From the NCBI RefSeq assembly GCF_000586435.1, contig NZ_BAWH01000006.1:1-64000 (forward strand): a DNA stretch of 64,000 nucleotides, in the 5' to 3' direction. This DNA is from Psychrobacter sp. JCM 18901 (GTDB lineage Bacteria; Pseudomonadota; Gammaproteobacteria; Pseudomonadales; Moraxellaceae). Below, piece by piece: positions 1 through 9,421 of the stretch (its first letter is position 1; every line of letters starts with the position of its first letter). A program made the translations under genes and the position numbers. The notes under the pieces are model-generated. The model saw nothing but the letters and a program-made list of their open reading frames with translations. It searched no databases and had not been told where the DNA came from.

Positions 1-371
1 TAGATATTGGTAAGAATAAAGCGCTTATTTATATAGAACGTGTGCGCATTATTGAAGGCAAAGTTTCGCTCAGTGAAAAAAAATCTGGCTACCTAAGAGT
101 CGTTATCAAGCCTTTGTAAGTCTAGAGCCTGAAGATTTTGAGAATCTGCTATATCCGTTCTACTATACTAAGTGTGGTCAGTTTGTTTCATCTGCCGTAG
201 AGACACTATTTTTTTGTAGCCAATCACGTAGACCCTTATTTAGATAATAATGAGCAAGAAAACTTAGTGAAGGTATGCCGTATTGCTAAGAGTCTAGAAG
301 GTGATCCTATCGAATATAGAGAGTCATATGGAATGGCGGAGAAGTTCAGCTATGAAGTTAATATTATTTAA
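1..371 (+). pseudogene. GntR-type regulator, C-terminal (UTRA-like) remnant
   Basis: The window opens inside a gene. Reading through three frames gives a continuous ligand-binding domain of GntR/HutC type: an 'IYIERVRIIEGKVS' stretch, then 'SRYQAFVSLEPEDFENLLY', then 'GDPIEYRESYGMAEKFSYEV' before a stop at 369-371. The last motif is typical of the end of a UTRA domain. Frame changes occur near the A8 run at about 79-86 and the T7 run at about 209-215, so these may be sequence errors rather than decay. The DNA-binding half lies outside the window. Its place beside an arginine catabolic cluster suggests an amino-acid-responsive repressor, but the ligand is unknown. Confidence 0.55.
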
Positions 372-453
372 TAAGTAGTAAGCCATTAGTAGATTTCTTG
401 TCTTAAGCTCAGGTAAGCTATCGTCTGAGTTAAAAATACCATCGTGTTCTCAT

Positions 454-492
454 ACTAAAGAACGTAGTAAAAGATACGTTCTTTAGTTTTAT
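454..492 (+). terminator. Rho-independent terminator
   Basis: A perfect 13-bp inverted repeat (454-466 and 475-487) with an 8-nt loop is followed by a T-rich tail. It lies about 80 bp after the GntR-type gene and fits as its terminator. Confidence 0.8.
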
Positions 493-643
493 TGTACCAG
501 TCAAATAAAAATTAAAAAAATCTAGGTTATAAAACGCCAATATATTATTTTTACGCTTACCTTCAGGCGGCCTAGTCACAACATCCTAAGTTAATATCTA
601 TCAGATAAACAGCATCGCTTATGCGATTTTGAGTTTAATGACA

Positions 644-1075
644 TTACAAACTCGAAAGCAGAACACTTGTTTCACTATTCAAAATACCATCAATTTCTCT
701 GACTTGACGCAGCACTTCATCAAATTCTCTCAAGCTCGTCGTGTGTATTTCTCCTACTAAGTCCCATGCCCCGTTGGTCGTATGCAGCTTAATCAATTGC
801 GGGATACCCCGCAGTTTCCTGATCACTTGTGAAGTAGATTTTCCTGTTACTTCAATCATCATCATCGCTTTGACCGTTTCTTTATCTAATGCTTCATGCA
901 CTCGAATCGTAAACCCTAAATAGCACCGTTGTGAATCAATCTATCCAATCTATTCTGGACAGTGGCACGAGAGACTTTAAGTTTTTTTAGCCAGGTTTGA
1001 GATGGTTGCTCGACCATCTTGTCGAAGTTCAGATATCAGTTCGCTATCTAAAGAGTCATAAGTGTAATACGCCAT
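644..1075 (-). CDS. Lrp/AsnC family transcriptional regulator
   Basis: Read from an ATG at 1075 this gives an N-terminal helix-turn-helix ('LDSELISELRQDGRATISNLAKK', then 'VSRATVQNRLDRLI') followed by a RAM ligand-binding domain ('MMIEVTGKSTSQVIRKL', 'VREIDGILNSETSVLLS'). About 143 residues is the normal size. Two frame breaks are needed, one at an A7 run near 980-986 and one near 918 just after the HTH; both look like indel errors. It is divergent from the ornithine cyclodeaminase gene with 169 bp between starts, the usual layout for an Lrp-type regulator that controls its neighbour. I infer that it controls the arginine/ornithine genes; the effector cannot be read from sequence. Confidence 0.8.
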
Positions 1076-1160
1076 AAAAATGCTTCCTTCATTAGATTTT
1101 GACATTATGCTAAGTGGTACCTAACAATGTGTCAAAAAAATGTCCATATTTGGTAAATTA

Positions 1161-1187
1161 TTGACATTTTTAACTGACAATTATAAT
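1161..1187 (+). promoter_or_regulatory. Probable sigma-70 promoter of the ornithine cyclodeaminase gene
   Basis: TTGACA at 1161-1166 and TATAAT at 1182-1187 are exact consensus hexamers, though the spacing of 15 is shorter than the ideal 17. They lie between the divergent Lrp-type and cyclodeaminase genes. Repeats of TGACA/TGTCA around 1128-1180 could be regulator sites. Confidence 0.5.
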
Positions 1188-1244
1188 TGGTAGCATATTA
1201 ATTGTCGGTTAAATAAATAATATTCATGGAATGGAGCAAAATTA

Positions 1245-2340
1245 ATGTCTAAATTTATCGTATCACAGAAGCAGGGTGTGCCATTTGTTAGCGTACAGGC
1301 GATGGCTGAAATCATTAGTAATTATGGTATAGAACAGACCATAAAAGAATTGGTAGATGCTTTAGAACAAGATTTTTCTCGTTGGGATAGTTTTGAAAAA
1401 TCCAGTCGTTTTGCTTCACATTCCAAAGACGGCGTCATAGAGTTGATGCCTGTCAGCGATGGTGAAATGTTTGCCTGTAAATATGTCAATGGCCATCCGA
1501 TCAACACCAAGCGCGATTTGCAGACGGTAGCCGCTTTTGGCTTATTGTCTGATGTCGATACAGGCTATCCGATTTTATTAACAGAAATGTGTATCTTAAC
1601 CGCCTTGCGTACGGCAGCGACTTCAGCACTGGTTGCCAAACATTGTGCACCCAAAAACGCCCAGACTTTAGCGCTCATCGGTAATGGTGCTCAAGGAGAG
1701 TTCCAAGCAATGGGTATGAAGGCAGTCGTGGGTATCTCAAAAGTACGTTTGTATGATGTCGACCCAGCCGCATCTGAAAAAGTAGCGCGCAACCTTGTCG
1801 ATTCAGGCCTAGAGATTACTATTTGCAAAACGGTAGAAGAAGCAGTTGAAGGTGCAGATATCATCACTACCTGTACCGCAGATAAGAAAAACGCCACGAT
1901 TCTGCGTGATGATATGGTCAAAAAAAGGCGTTTATATCAATGCCATCGGTGGTGACTGCCTGGCAAAACGGAGCTGGATGCCAACATCTTGTTAAGAGCC
2001 GATCATGTCATTGTGGAGTTTGAACCACAAACCCGTATTGAAGGCGACATTCAACAGCTCTCTCAAGATTTCCCTGTGACAGAGTTTCACCGCATCGTCA
2101 ACGGTGAAAAAGCAGTACGCACTAATGAGGATAACTTGGTTGTATTTGATGGTGTTGGTTTTGCCTCAGAAGACTTTACGGCTTTGGTATTTTTGCGTGA
2201 TTTGATCAAAAAAACAGAATGCATATGAGCTGCTTGACTTGATTCCTCAGCAACAAGACCCTAAAAACCTCTATTCGGTCGTCAAAGCTCATAGCAAAGA
2301 TCGTAGCCTAGAGACGGATGAAGCGATGGCTGCATCATAA
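1245..2340 (+). CDS. ocd: Ornithine cyclodeaminase
   Basis: This protein of about 364 residues belongs to the ornithine cyclodeaminase/mu-crystallin family, which converts L-ornithine to L-proline and ammonia using bound NAD. Visible features are the substrate region 'EMFACKYVNGHP', the 'TALRTAATSALVAK' stretch, the NAD-binding 'LALIGNGAQGEFQ' and 'GADIITTCTADK'. The start at 1245 has a GGAG ribosome site about 9 bp upstream. Three frame breaks are needed: an extra A in a run at 1920-1926, one missing base near 1957 in 'GGDC(P)GKTELDAN', and one indel near 2215. All motifs survive, so these are probably sequence errors. It is followed by arginase, giving a two-step arginine-to-proline route. 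Confidence 0.88.
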
Positions 2341-2428
2341 GTCATTTGAATATAGAAAAATAGGAGTTCAATGCCAGATGTGGACTCAAATGATGAAAAA
2401 AATTGTTTTATTTAATAGAGACAAAATA

Positions 2429-3390
2429 ATGAATGATTTAATGAAAAACGTGCGAATAGTAGAAGTTTATTCAGATGTCGCAGGGCATAAAAAAAGGCGC
2501 GTCACTAGGAATCGATGCATTGCGCGCATCATCAAAAGAGATGAATGCAGACTACTATGAAAAATTGCAACTTGATAGTATAAAAAAATGAATATATACA
2601 TGAAGAAGAGTCATCATTTAAGCATGCAAAATACGCCGATGTAATTGAACCTGTTATTTCTAAATTGGCGCATAAAATCAAAGATATAAGAAATGAAAAT
2701 CAATTTCCAATTGTTATTGCAGGTGATCATTCTAGCTGTGCAGGTACGATGCATGGTCTAAAAATGGCGCATCCTGATGCGGAAATCGGCGTGGTTTATA
2801 TAGATGCTCACGCTGATTTTCACTCACCATATACCAGCGGATCAGGAAATATGCATGGCATGCCTTTGGCGATGGCTTGTGCCATTGATAATTTGGAATG
2901 TCAGCGTAACGAGCTTTCTGAAAAAGAAAAAGAGTATTGGGAAAAGTTGAAATTTATGGCATCAAGCGAGCATCAATTAAGCCAGAAAATGTGGTGTTTT
3001 GTGCGGTTAGAGACTATCAAGAAGAAGAGATGGATTTAATCAGAAGACATAAAATCCCTTTATATAGCGTTGCTGAGATAACCCAAAAAGGCATCAGTTC
3101 TACCGTAGAGGAAATCTTCAAAAAAACTAGAATATTGCGATCATATCTATGTTTCGTTCGATGTTGATAGTGTCGACCCTTTATATGTGCCAGGAACTGG
3201 TACACCTGCAATGAATGGCCTGTCATACGAGCAAGCGATGCAACTTAATATAGAGTTAATTAAGAACAAGAAAGTATGCTGCTGGGAAATGGCAGAGATA
3301 AATCCTTTGTATAACAACTCAAAAGATGACTCGACCAGAATATTTAAAATTTTAGAAAAAGTGACCCACACACTTTTGAGCAATTACTAG
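2429..3390 (+). CDS. Arginase family protein
   Basis: About 320 residues of the ureohydrolase fold, expected to hydrolyse arginine to ornithine and urea with a two-manganese centre. The metal-binding motifs are all present: 'GDHS' near residue 100, 'DAHADFH' and 'SFDVDSVDP'. Four frame breaks are needed; three are one extra A in A6 runs near 2489, 2582 and 3120, and one lies near 2955. The conserved motifs sit on both sides of every break. The chosen ATG at 2429 begins 'MNDLMKNVRIVEVYSDVAAG'-like sequence, as is normal for the family. The gene follows ornithine cyclodeaminase by about 90 bp. Agmatinase is the main alternative, but the pairing with cyclodeaminase favours arginase. Confidence 0.82.
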
Positions 3391-3417
3391 TACTGAATAT
3401 TTAAAATGAGTAAAAGA

Positions 3418-3462
3418 ATCTAGCCTAAAGGGGTTTGTTAAAACCTTCTTTAGGTTGGTTAA
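3418..3462 (+). terminator. Possible terminator or attenuator hairpin
   Basis: CCTAAAG and CTTTAGG form an inverted repeat around 3423-3455, within an AG/TT-rich context just after arginase and before the YjiH-type gene. There is no long T-run, so read-through is likely. Confidence 0.35.
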
Positions 3463-3486
3463 AAAGGGACTGCGAGTAAAAATAAT

Positions 3487-4938
3487 ATGGACATTATTAA
3501 AGCCAGCGCTGCAAGTCGAGATGTTAGCGGTATCAATATCAAACAGTTTTTGAAGTTCTTTATCCCATCTATCATAGGTTTGATGCTTTTCGTATTTCCA
3601 ATTCCTTATGTTGACGGTAAGTTTGTCACTTATGCAGAAGGATTTACCATTCCTATATCTGTATTGAAGGATTATATACAGGGTTATATCGGTGATCTTT
3701 TGCCGTTATTGGTTGTCACCTCAATCATGATTACCTTGTGTTGCACCTTATATACTAAAATCATGAAACCTGCATTTATTCTGAATAATGCGTTTCTAAA
3801 TAATTTATTAAACGTTACAACGCCTTGGCTTATTATTAGGATGCTTGGTGCGTTCTTTGTTGTCGTGACCTATTTTAAATTTGGGTTTGAGTCAATATAT
3901 TCAGACAATATTGGCGGCTTAATATTATATGAGTTAATGCCAATACTTTTTATCGTATTTTTCTTGGCTGGATTGCTGCTACCGTTATTGCTTGATTTTG
4001 GCTTATTAGAATTTTTTGGGGTTCTACTAAGTAAAGTGATGAGACCTTTATTTGGTTTACCAGGTAGGTCATCTGTAGATTGCTTAACGTCATGGTTGGG
4101 CGATGGCACTATCGGGGTCTTATTAACCGATAAACAATTGGAAGGCGGGTTCTATACCAAAAAAAGAAGCGGCAATTATCGCTACAAGTTTTTCAGCAGT
4201 GTCGATTACATTCTGTTTGGTTGTCATCTCTCAGGTTAAGCTCGAGAGCTACTTCATCAATATGATTGGGGTCGTTGCTCTATGCGGCATTGTTTGTGCG
4301 CTAATAGTTCCAAGGTTATTACCTTTATCTAGAATTGAAGATACTTATACTATCGAAAACAGTGATAGAGATCATGAAACCATTCCCGAAGGAAAAACAC
4401 TATTTACCCATAGTTTACATAAAGCTGTCCAAAAAGCAGATAAGAGTCCAAGTTTTCTTACTTTCTTAAGAGATGGGCTAAAAAAATATTTTGGATATGT
4501 GGATTGGGATATTACCTGTCGTTATGGCAATCGGCACTATGTCTAATCGTTGCAGAAGAAACACCTGCATTTGATTATCTAGGTATGCCGTTTATTCCAT
4601 TCTTAGAGTTATTGAATATACCGTTTGCCGCAGAAATGTCAAAAACGATCATGGTAGGTTTCGCAGATATGTTCTTACCGGCTATTATTGGTTCTTCAAT
4701 AGAGTCAGAACTAACTCGATTTGTTATCGCTTGCTTGTCAGTGTCTCAGTTAATCTATATGTCAGAAGTAGGTGGATTGATTTTAGGGACAAAAATTCCA
4801 GTAAGCTTTTTCCAGTTATTAGTCATTTTTCTATTGAGAACCATTATCTCATTACCAATCATTGCGGTGTGTGCTCATATGATTTTTTTAATGATATTCA
4901 TAGCAAAAACCGCCTATCAAGCTGGTTTTTGCTATTAG
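3487..4938 (+). CDS. YjiH family membrane protein (nucleoside-recognition/Gate domain)
   Basis: About 483 residues with many hydrophobic helices. The opening 'FFIPSIIGLMLFVFPIPY', the 'GRSSVDCLTSWLGDGTIGV' segment and the late 'FADMFLPAIIGSSIESELTRF' are characteristic of the YjiH family, whose members often sit beside arginine or amino-acid catabolic genes. Function is not established; a transport role is usually assumed. Three or more frame breaks are needed: an extra A in a run near 4159, one near 4500 and one near 4545 in 'GTMS-LIVAEE'. Placement after arginase suggests export or import of an arginine pathway compound, but that is inference only. Confidence 0.75.
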
Positions 4939-5186
4939 CATCAAGCTACTCATAAGACGATCATTTTGAAAATACAACTGCTCTCTCCGGCATGATAGGC
5001 TCGTCAGCGCCTAATGGAGAAACACTGATAGTTTGATAGTCGGTTCTTATGTCTCTTAATATCTGATATATCAATAGAAATACTTTAACTTTGAATTTAT
5101 AACCACTGCGTTAAACTAAATAAGTGCTATTATAAATTTTGTTTTTTTATCAGTTAGTCAATTAATTTATCAATCAATAATCAAGG

Positions 5187-6502
5187 ATGATGATGACCAC
5201 ATCTAATACTAAATCCAGTTTTTTTATCGCTTGCCATTGTCGCAGTTGCCTACGGGGTAAGCGTGCCTTCCACTGTTGCCCACGCCGCACCAGCGTTGAC
5301 TTATATCGGCGATTATCCAGATACCAATACCCATAATATATATAATTCCCACAATACTCGCGCGCTTAATATCGACAATGCCAACGCTTGGCTTGAGGTG
5401 GACGCTGGCGCTTATGGCGACAACATTGAGGCAATGCGCCACCACTTAAATGGGCAGGCTGAGATTTGCGCCATCTTAAAGGCAGATGCTTACGGGTTTG
5501 GTATTAACAACTTAATGCCCACCGTTATGCAGCATAATGTGCCTTGTATTGGTGTTGCCAGTAATGAAGAGATTCGCATTGCTCACAGCCATGGCTATAA
5601 AGGGCGCATCATGCGTGTGCGCGCCGCTACCAATGCTGAAATCGAAGACGCCATGCAATATGGCGTTGAAGAGTTAATTGGCAGCCTAAAACAAGCAGAA
5701 ATTGTCAATGAGCTTGCTAAAAAAGCCGGTAAAAACATTAAGTTTCATATGGCATTAAACGCTGGCGGCATGGACCGTAACGGTATTGATCTTAGCGTTA
5801 ACCGGTTGCAGCAAGATGCTATCGCGATAACCAAGATGAGTAACCTTGACATTGTTGGCATTATGACCCACTTTCCAGAAGAAGACCGCGAAGATGTGCT
5901 AAAAGGGCTAACAACTTTTAAACAGCAAACCGACTGGTTGATAAAAGCCGCTAATTTAAACAGGGATAACTTGACCATTCACGCCGCCAACTCGTTTGTG
6001 TCATTAAATGTGCCAGAGGCTGGTTTGATATGGTGCGCCCGGGGGCAATATTATTTGGCGAGCCGTATTTTGAGCGTGAAGACTTTAAATTTATTATGAG
6101 TTTTAAAAGCCGAGTTGCTAGCGTTAATTATTACCCCAAAGGCTCAACAGTTGGCTATGACCGCACTTATAAATTGACGCGCGACAGCTATTTGGCAAAC
6201 TTACCATTTGGTTATTCTGATGCTATCGCCGTACCTTTACCAATAAAGGGCACATACTTATCAATGGGCATAAAGTACCGGCGGTGGGCAAAATCTCAAT
6301 GAATACCACAATGGTGGATGTAACCGATTATCCGGACATTAAATCGGGCGATGAGGTGGTTATCTTTGGCAAACAAGGCAATGTGGAAGTGACTCAAAAC
6401 GAGGTGGAAGAAATTGTGGATACCTTATTTACCGAGATATATGCGAATTGGGGCAATGCCAATCCTAAGTTTTTAAAAACACCCACAGCAACCATGCCTT
6501 AA
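5187..6502 (+). CDS. Exported broad-specificity amino-acid racemase (alanine racemase family)
   Basis: A PLP enzyme of about 438 residues. After a signal peptide ('LSLAIVAVAYGVSVPSTVAHA') comes 'AWLEVDAGAYGDNI', the PLP lysine motif 'ILKADAYGFG', then 'MALNAGGMDRNGID', 'DMVRPGAILFGEP' and the C-terminal catalytic-tyrosine region 'SYLANLPFGYSDA'. A secreted racemase with 'MDRNG' resembles the periplasmic broad-specificity racemases that act on lysine and arginine, rather than the cytoplasmic alanine racemase. Frame breaks occur in a T7 run at 5219-5225, at 'EAGFDMV' near 6026 and at 'SNGHKVP' near 6263; the last two are a single missing T and A. The ribosome site AAGG precedes the ATG cluster at 5187-5195, so the exact start is uncertain by two codons. 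Confidence 0.8.
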
Positions 6503-6525
6503 CCATGTCTTAAATTTTAATTAGG

Positions 6526-6655
6526 GCATGTCATCGAATATAACAGTTGATGAAACATAAGCTATACTGCCTTCATGTATATCAAACTGAGTTCAACTAT
6601 TATGACAAGACGACATGCCTTACGTGACGAGCAATGGGGAAAAAATTAAGGGGCT
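6526..6655 (+). mobile_element. Truncated IS5-family element (5' end and transposase start)
   Basis: An ATG at 6601 begins 'MTRRHALRDEQW', typical of the first residues of IS5-family transposases, and reading stops within 20 codons. The preceding GGGCATGTC-type sequence looks like an element end. Only about 130 bp remain; the rest was lost before or with the insertion of the IS3-type element to its right. Confidence 0.55.
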
Positions 6656-6801
6656 GTAGGATAATAGTATCAAGAGTTTGAATTATTGAAATAATTCCAG
6701 TGTACTTGTGAGTGTACATATAACTGATATTTTGAGGATAACAACAGAGATACACTGACCTATGCTGTCAAATCTGTAGACATTGACTTGGGAGATTTTA
6801 G

Positions 6802-7730
6802 TTACGCAGCTTGACGATAAAAATCAAACCACACCTGTCTTGGCGTTTTATAGCCCAAACCCTTTTGGATTCTAGTCCCACTGCGAGCATAGCTCTTGCC
6901 TTGCGTCGCTGCAAAGCAGTGCTTTGCTAATAGCTCCTCATTATACTCAAGCTCAATATATTTAGTGATATCACTGATGGCTTCGAACCTTGTTTTATAG
7001 TCTTCGTAATACACCAACTCATTCTTTAATATGCCCCAGAAGCTTTCTATGGCGCATTATCAAAGCAATTACCACGTCTGGACATTGAGCCCTTAAATTT
7101 ATGCTTCTTAATGATCTTATGATAGTCATAACTACAGTACTGACTGCCTCTATCAGAATGCACAATCAGCCGTTGGTTGGGTCGTTTGTTCTTGATGGCC
7201 ATATTGAGTGCACGGCAAACTAAATCTGCTGTCATACGCTTGTGGATAGCATAGCCGACAAGCTCTTTAGTGTAGAGGTCTTTAACACCTGCTAAGTATA
7301 GCCAACCCTCATCTGTCCATATGTAAGTGATGTCACTAACCCAAGCTTCGTTAGGACGACTGGTATCAAATTTTTGATCGAGCAGGTTTGGATAAATAAA
7401 CTTGTTATGGTTTGAGTTGGTGGTAACTTTAAAACGCTTGTGACGACGGCAAACAATGCCGTATTCTTCTTTAATGCGTCTTACCATGTATTGACTGATA
7501 TGATGGCCTTGCTCTGCAAGATGAGCATGCAATCGCTCACAGCCATAGCGCTGCTTAGTTTCATCATGAGCCACGCGAACCAGCAGCTCACACTGGTTGC
7601 GGTGGATCTGCTGATTACTAACACCACGATTTATCCAGTTATAATAGCTTGATGGCTTGACATCTAATACGTGACACATACAAGTGATGCTAAATATCTG
7701 CTGATTATCCTTGATAAAGATGTACTTCAT
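6802..7730 (-). CDS. IS3-family transposase orfB, with an in-frame repeat insertion
   Basis: This encodes the DDE integrase part. It has an HTH_21-like start ('QIFSITCMCHVLDVKPSSYYNW') and an rve core with 'NEAWVSDITYI' (first Asp), 'LIVHSDRGSQY' (second Asp) and the expected 'NAPIESFWGILKNE' (Glu), where one missing A near 7050 breaks the frame. The end is 'LGYKTPRQVWFDFYRQAA'. Between 'IELEYN' and 'TRIQKGLGY' lie about 20 extra residues ('EELLAKHCFAATQGKSYAR' and onward), encoded by the hairpin repeat at 6879-6942, which keeps the reading frame. The start ATG at 7730 sits just inside the border of another repeat copy. The enzyme is probably inactive or nearly so. Confidence 0.85.
6879..6942. 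repeat. Short hairpin repeat, copy A (inside orfB)
   Basis: A 64-bp unit beginning CACTGCGAGCATAGC and ending TCCTCATT. It contains CTTGCGTC at 6900-6907 and a hairpin at 6911-6927 (arms GCAAAGC and GCTTTGC around AGT). It shares the outer blocks with copies B and C. It is translated in frame on the minus strand within the transposase. Confidence 0.75.
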
Positions 7731-7737
7731 CAACTGT

Positions 7738-7819
7738 CACTGCGGGCATAGCCCTACGTCTTGCGTCACTAAAACAGTCTACTAGACTGTTTCTTAACTG
7801 TTTCTTAACGTTCCTCATT
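7738..7819. repeat. Short hairpin repeat, copy C (between orfA and orfB)
   Basis: An 82-bp unit beginning CACTGCGGGCATAGC and ending TCCTCATT, with the shared CTTGCGTC block at 7760-7767. Its hairpin (7772-7792) has wholly different arms, AAACAGTCTA and TAGACTGTTT, and is followed by a tandem pair of ACTGTTTCTTA. Confidence 0.7.
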
Positions 7820-7843
7820 GGCGAAGTACGCCGTGGCCTCATT

Positions 7844-7903
7844 CGCGCATAGCTCTCATCTTGCGTCCGGGCGAAGCAGTGCTTCGCTTTATCCTTCCTC
7901 ATT
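7844..7903. repeat. Short hairpin repeat, copy B, with a 7-bp target duplication
   Basis: A 60-bp unit bounded by CCTCATT at 7837-7843 and again at 7897-7903. It holds GCGCATAGC, CTTGCGTC (7860-7867) and a hairpin at 7871-7887 (arms GCGAAGC and GCTTCGC around AGT). The two arm differences from copy A are matched on both sides. Removing 60 bp restores the normal end of orfA. Confidence 0.75.
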
Positions 7904-8164
7904 TAGAATATCTCTCTCTTCCTGAGTAACTTTGAGATCACGTTTAAGACGTTTATTCTCTTCTAGTATAGCCATGAGCTCAGGATCATATTCTTTAGTA
8001 CCAATAAGCTGGCCTTTATCAGCTTTGTTTTGCCAGTTAGATAATGTCTGCATGGCGATGCCAAGCTGCTTTGCAGTCGCTGAAACATTGCCCTTATTAT
8101 CTGCTATCTTTTTAACGGCTTCAGCTTTGAATGCTGCACTATAGGTTCTGATTTTCTTAGTCAT
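7889..8164 (-). CDS. IS3-family transposase orfA, shortened by a repeat insertion
   Basis: This is a small HTH protein of 91 residues: 'KKIRTYSAAFKAEAVKKIAD', 'SATAKQLGIAMQTLSNWQNKA' and a coiled-coil tail 'LEENKRLKRDLKVTQEERDIL'. The last residues 'NEEG' and the stop codon come from the hairpin repeat at 7844-7903. Removing that 60-bp unit restores 'ILNEATAYFA', the normal ending for this family. The repeat has therefore cut the protein short and removed the region where orfA normally passes into orfB. Confidence 0.85.
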   Translation of the reverse strand: MTKKIRTYSAAFKAEAVKKIADNKGNVSATAKQLGIAMQTLSNWQNKADKGQLIGTKEYDPELMAILEENKRLKRDLKVTQEERDILNEEG

Positions 8165-8231
8165 GATAAACTCCTCATTGAGTCGTTAGTTTACCAAGTT
8201 TGGTTCTACAGTTTTTTCAGCATAGCTCACT

Positions 8232-8474
8232 TTGTGCGGTGTTCCTTATATTGTCATTATGGTGGTTGCGGTCCAGCGTATTGGAACTGCTGTGGCAACG
8301 GTAGCCGTTATTTTTGGTCAGTTGAGTATGAGTGTATTAATTGATAATTTTGGTTTGCTTGGTAATGAGGTCATTAGCCGTTCAGGTAGTCGAATCAGTG
8401 CTTTGGTTTGTTTGGCAATCGCGCTTTATTTTATTTATGCGAGTAGCAAGTCTGAACCTAAAGAGGCTCAGTAG
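8232..8474 (+). pseudogene. YdcZ/DUF606-type DMT transporter, C-terminal remnant
   Basis: About 80 residues with 'IGTAVATVAVIFGQLSMSVLIDNFGLLG' split over two helices, which matches the end of YdcZ (DUF606) inner-membrane proteins. The N-terminal half is absent; the gene begins abruptly at the right end of the IS3-type element, and the sequence on the other side of the element is IS5 debris rather than the missing half. The gene was cut by mobile-element activity with some deletion. The start codon in this frame is incidental. Confidence 0.6.
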
Positions 8475-9359
8475 CTCGTAAAATTTTTCATAATGATATT
8501 TGCACATTGTTCAGGCGCTTCCATTGGCAGAAGATGCCCATTATCTGACAGCTCAATGATTCTCTCACTTGGCACAAGGTGCTGCCAAATTTTACGAACT
8601 TTATCGCTAATGAACATAGAGGGTTTACCAACGATAATGGTGTAGGGGACATTGAGAGTATTCAGATCTTTTAAGGCGTCATTGACGAAAGGGATGTCAA
8701 AGTAGCTTGCCAGTTCTTGCTGAGGTGCGAAAAGCAGACTATATTTCCCTTGCTCATTTTCGACCAGACTATTTTTTGCAAAGACATAAAGATTGTTGTC
8801 ATCAATACGCTTAAAAGCACGATGTGACCGTAAATAGTCATAGTATGTTTCAACACTAGACCAATTCGCTTGCTTAGCTTGCGTACTTTTGAAGGGTTCT
8901 CGACTTATTTTGAACTTACTAGGTAACAGATCAATAATGAGTTTCTGTGATTTAGTAAGCGTAACGGGCTCTATTAAGTATAACTGCGAAAATAGTTCTG
9001 GACGTTTGGCCGCCGCAATCGCGGTTGCAGTAGCGCCTTGAGAATGTCCCATACCGATCACAGGTTTGTCTTGAGTTTTCTCTAAAAAAATCAATCAATA
9101 TATCGGCATCTTGCTCGCGAGTGAGCTTCTTGGCGGTGGGTAAATCATGCCAATATCCGCGCATGGCGAGACTAGTGATAGTGAATTTCTCACTGAGCTT
9201 AGTTAATAAAGGGAGATAGACGCCAGCCGTAAAACCATTGCCACCATAGAAATGAGCCGCCGTCCTCGATATGTTTTTATCCCTATTACCCAATGCAGAC
9301 AGGTCATAATAGCGCGCTTGTTTGTCATCTAACGTGATGGTGCGTTCGAATGTTTGCAT
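8468..9359 (-). CDS. Alpha/beta hydrolase
   Basis: About 297 residues. The oxyanion region 'AAHFYGGNGFTAGVYLPLL', the nucleophile elbow 'GMGHSQGATAT' (Ser near residue 104) and the C-terminal histidine 'ELSDNGHLLPMEAPEQC' form a complete catalytic triad context. The acid is probably in 'YTIIVGKPSMFISDKVR'. The frame breaks at a T-run (minus strand) near 9086-9092 that has one base too many. The substrate is unknown. The final codons overlap the end of the convergent transporter remnant by 7 bp. Confidence 0.75.
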
Positions 9360-9421
9360 AAAATTGGCCTTAGTGTTGGTTCATAATAAAAGTCATTTTG
9401 CGTAAAAAGTCGATATTATTA

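Larger units (their letters stand above)
6756..8229 (-). mobile_element. IS3-family insertion sequence, damaged
   Basis: Imperfect terminal inverted repeats can be seen: positions 6756-6790 (starting TGACCTATGCTG) match the complement of 8195-8229 (ending CAGCATAGCTCA). Between them lie orfA (7889-8164) and orfB (6802-7730) on the minus strand, in the normal order for the family. Three short hairpin repeats (6879-6942, 7738-7819, 7844-7903) have been added inside. One of them cuts orfA short and separates it from orfB, so the normal programmed orfA-orfB frameshift can hardly work. A one-base gap near 7050 also breaks orfB. A related relic of the right end and orfA lies at 24431-24779. I see no clear target duplication around the whole element. 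Confidence 0.85.

Noticed and set aside
1920..1927. A-run frame breaks as programmed frameshifting
   Set aside because: They occur in many unrelated genes with no common slippery site or downstream structure; sequence error is simpler.
8195..8229. IS3 terminal repeat as the source of the hairpin repeat, since both contain GAGCTATGC
   Set aside because: Only nine bases agree and the other terminus reads GACCTATGC, so this is likely coincidence.
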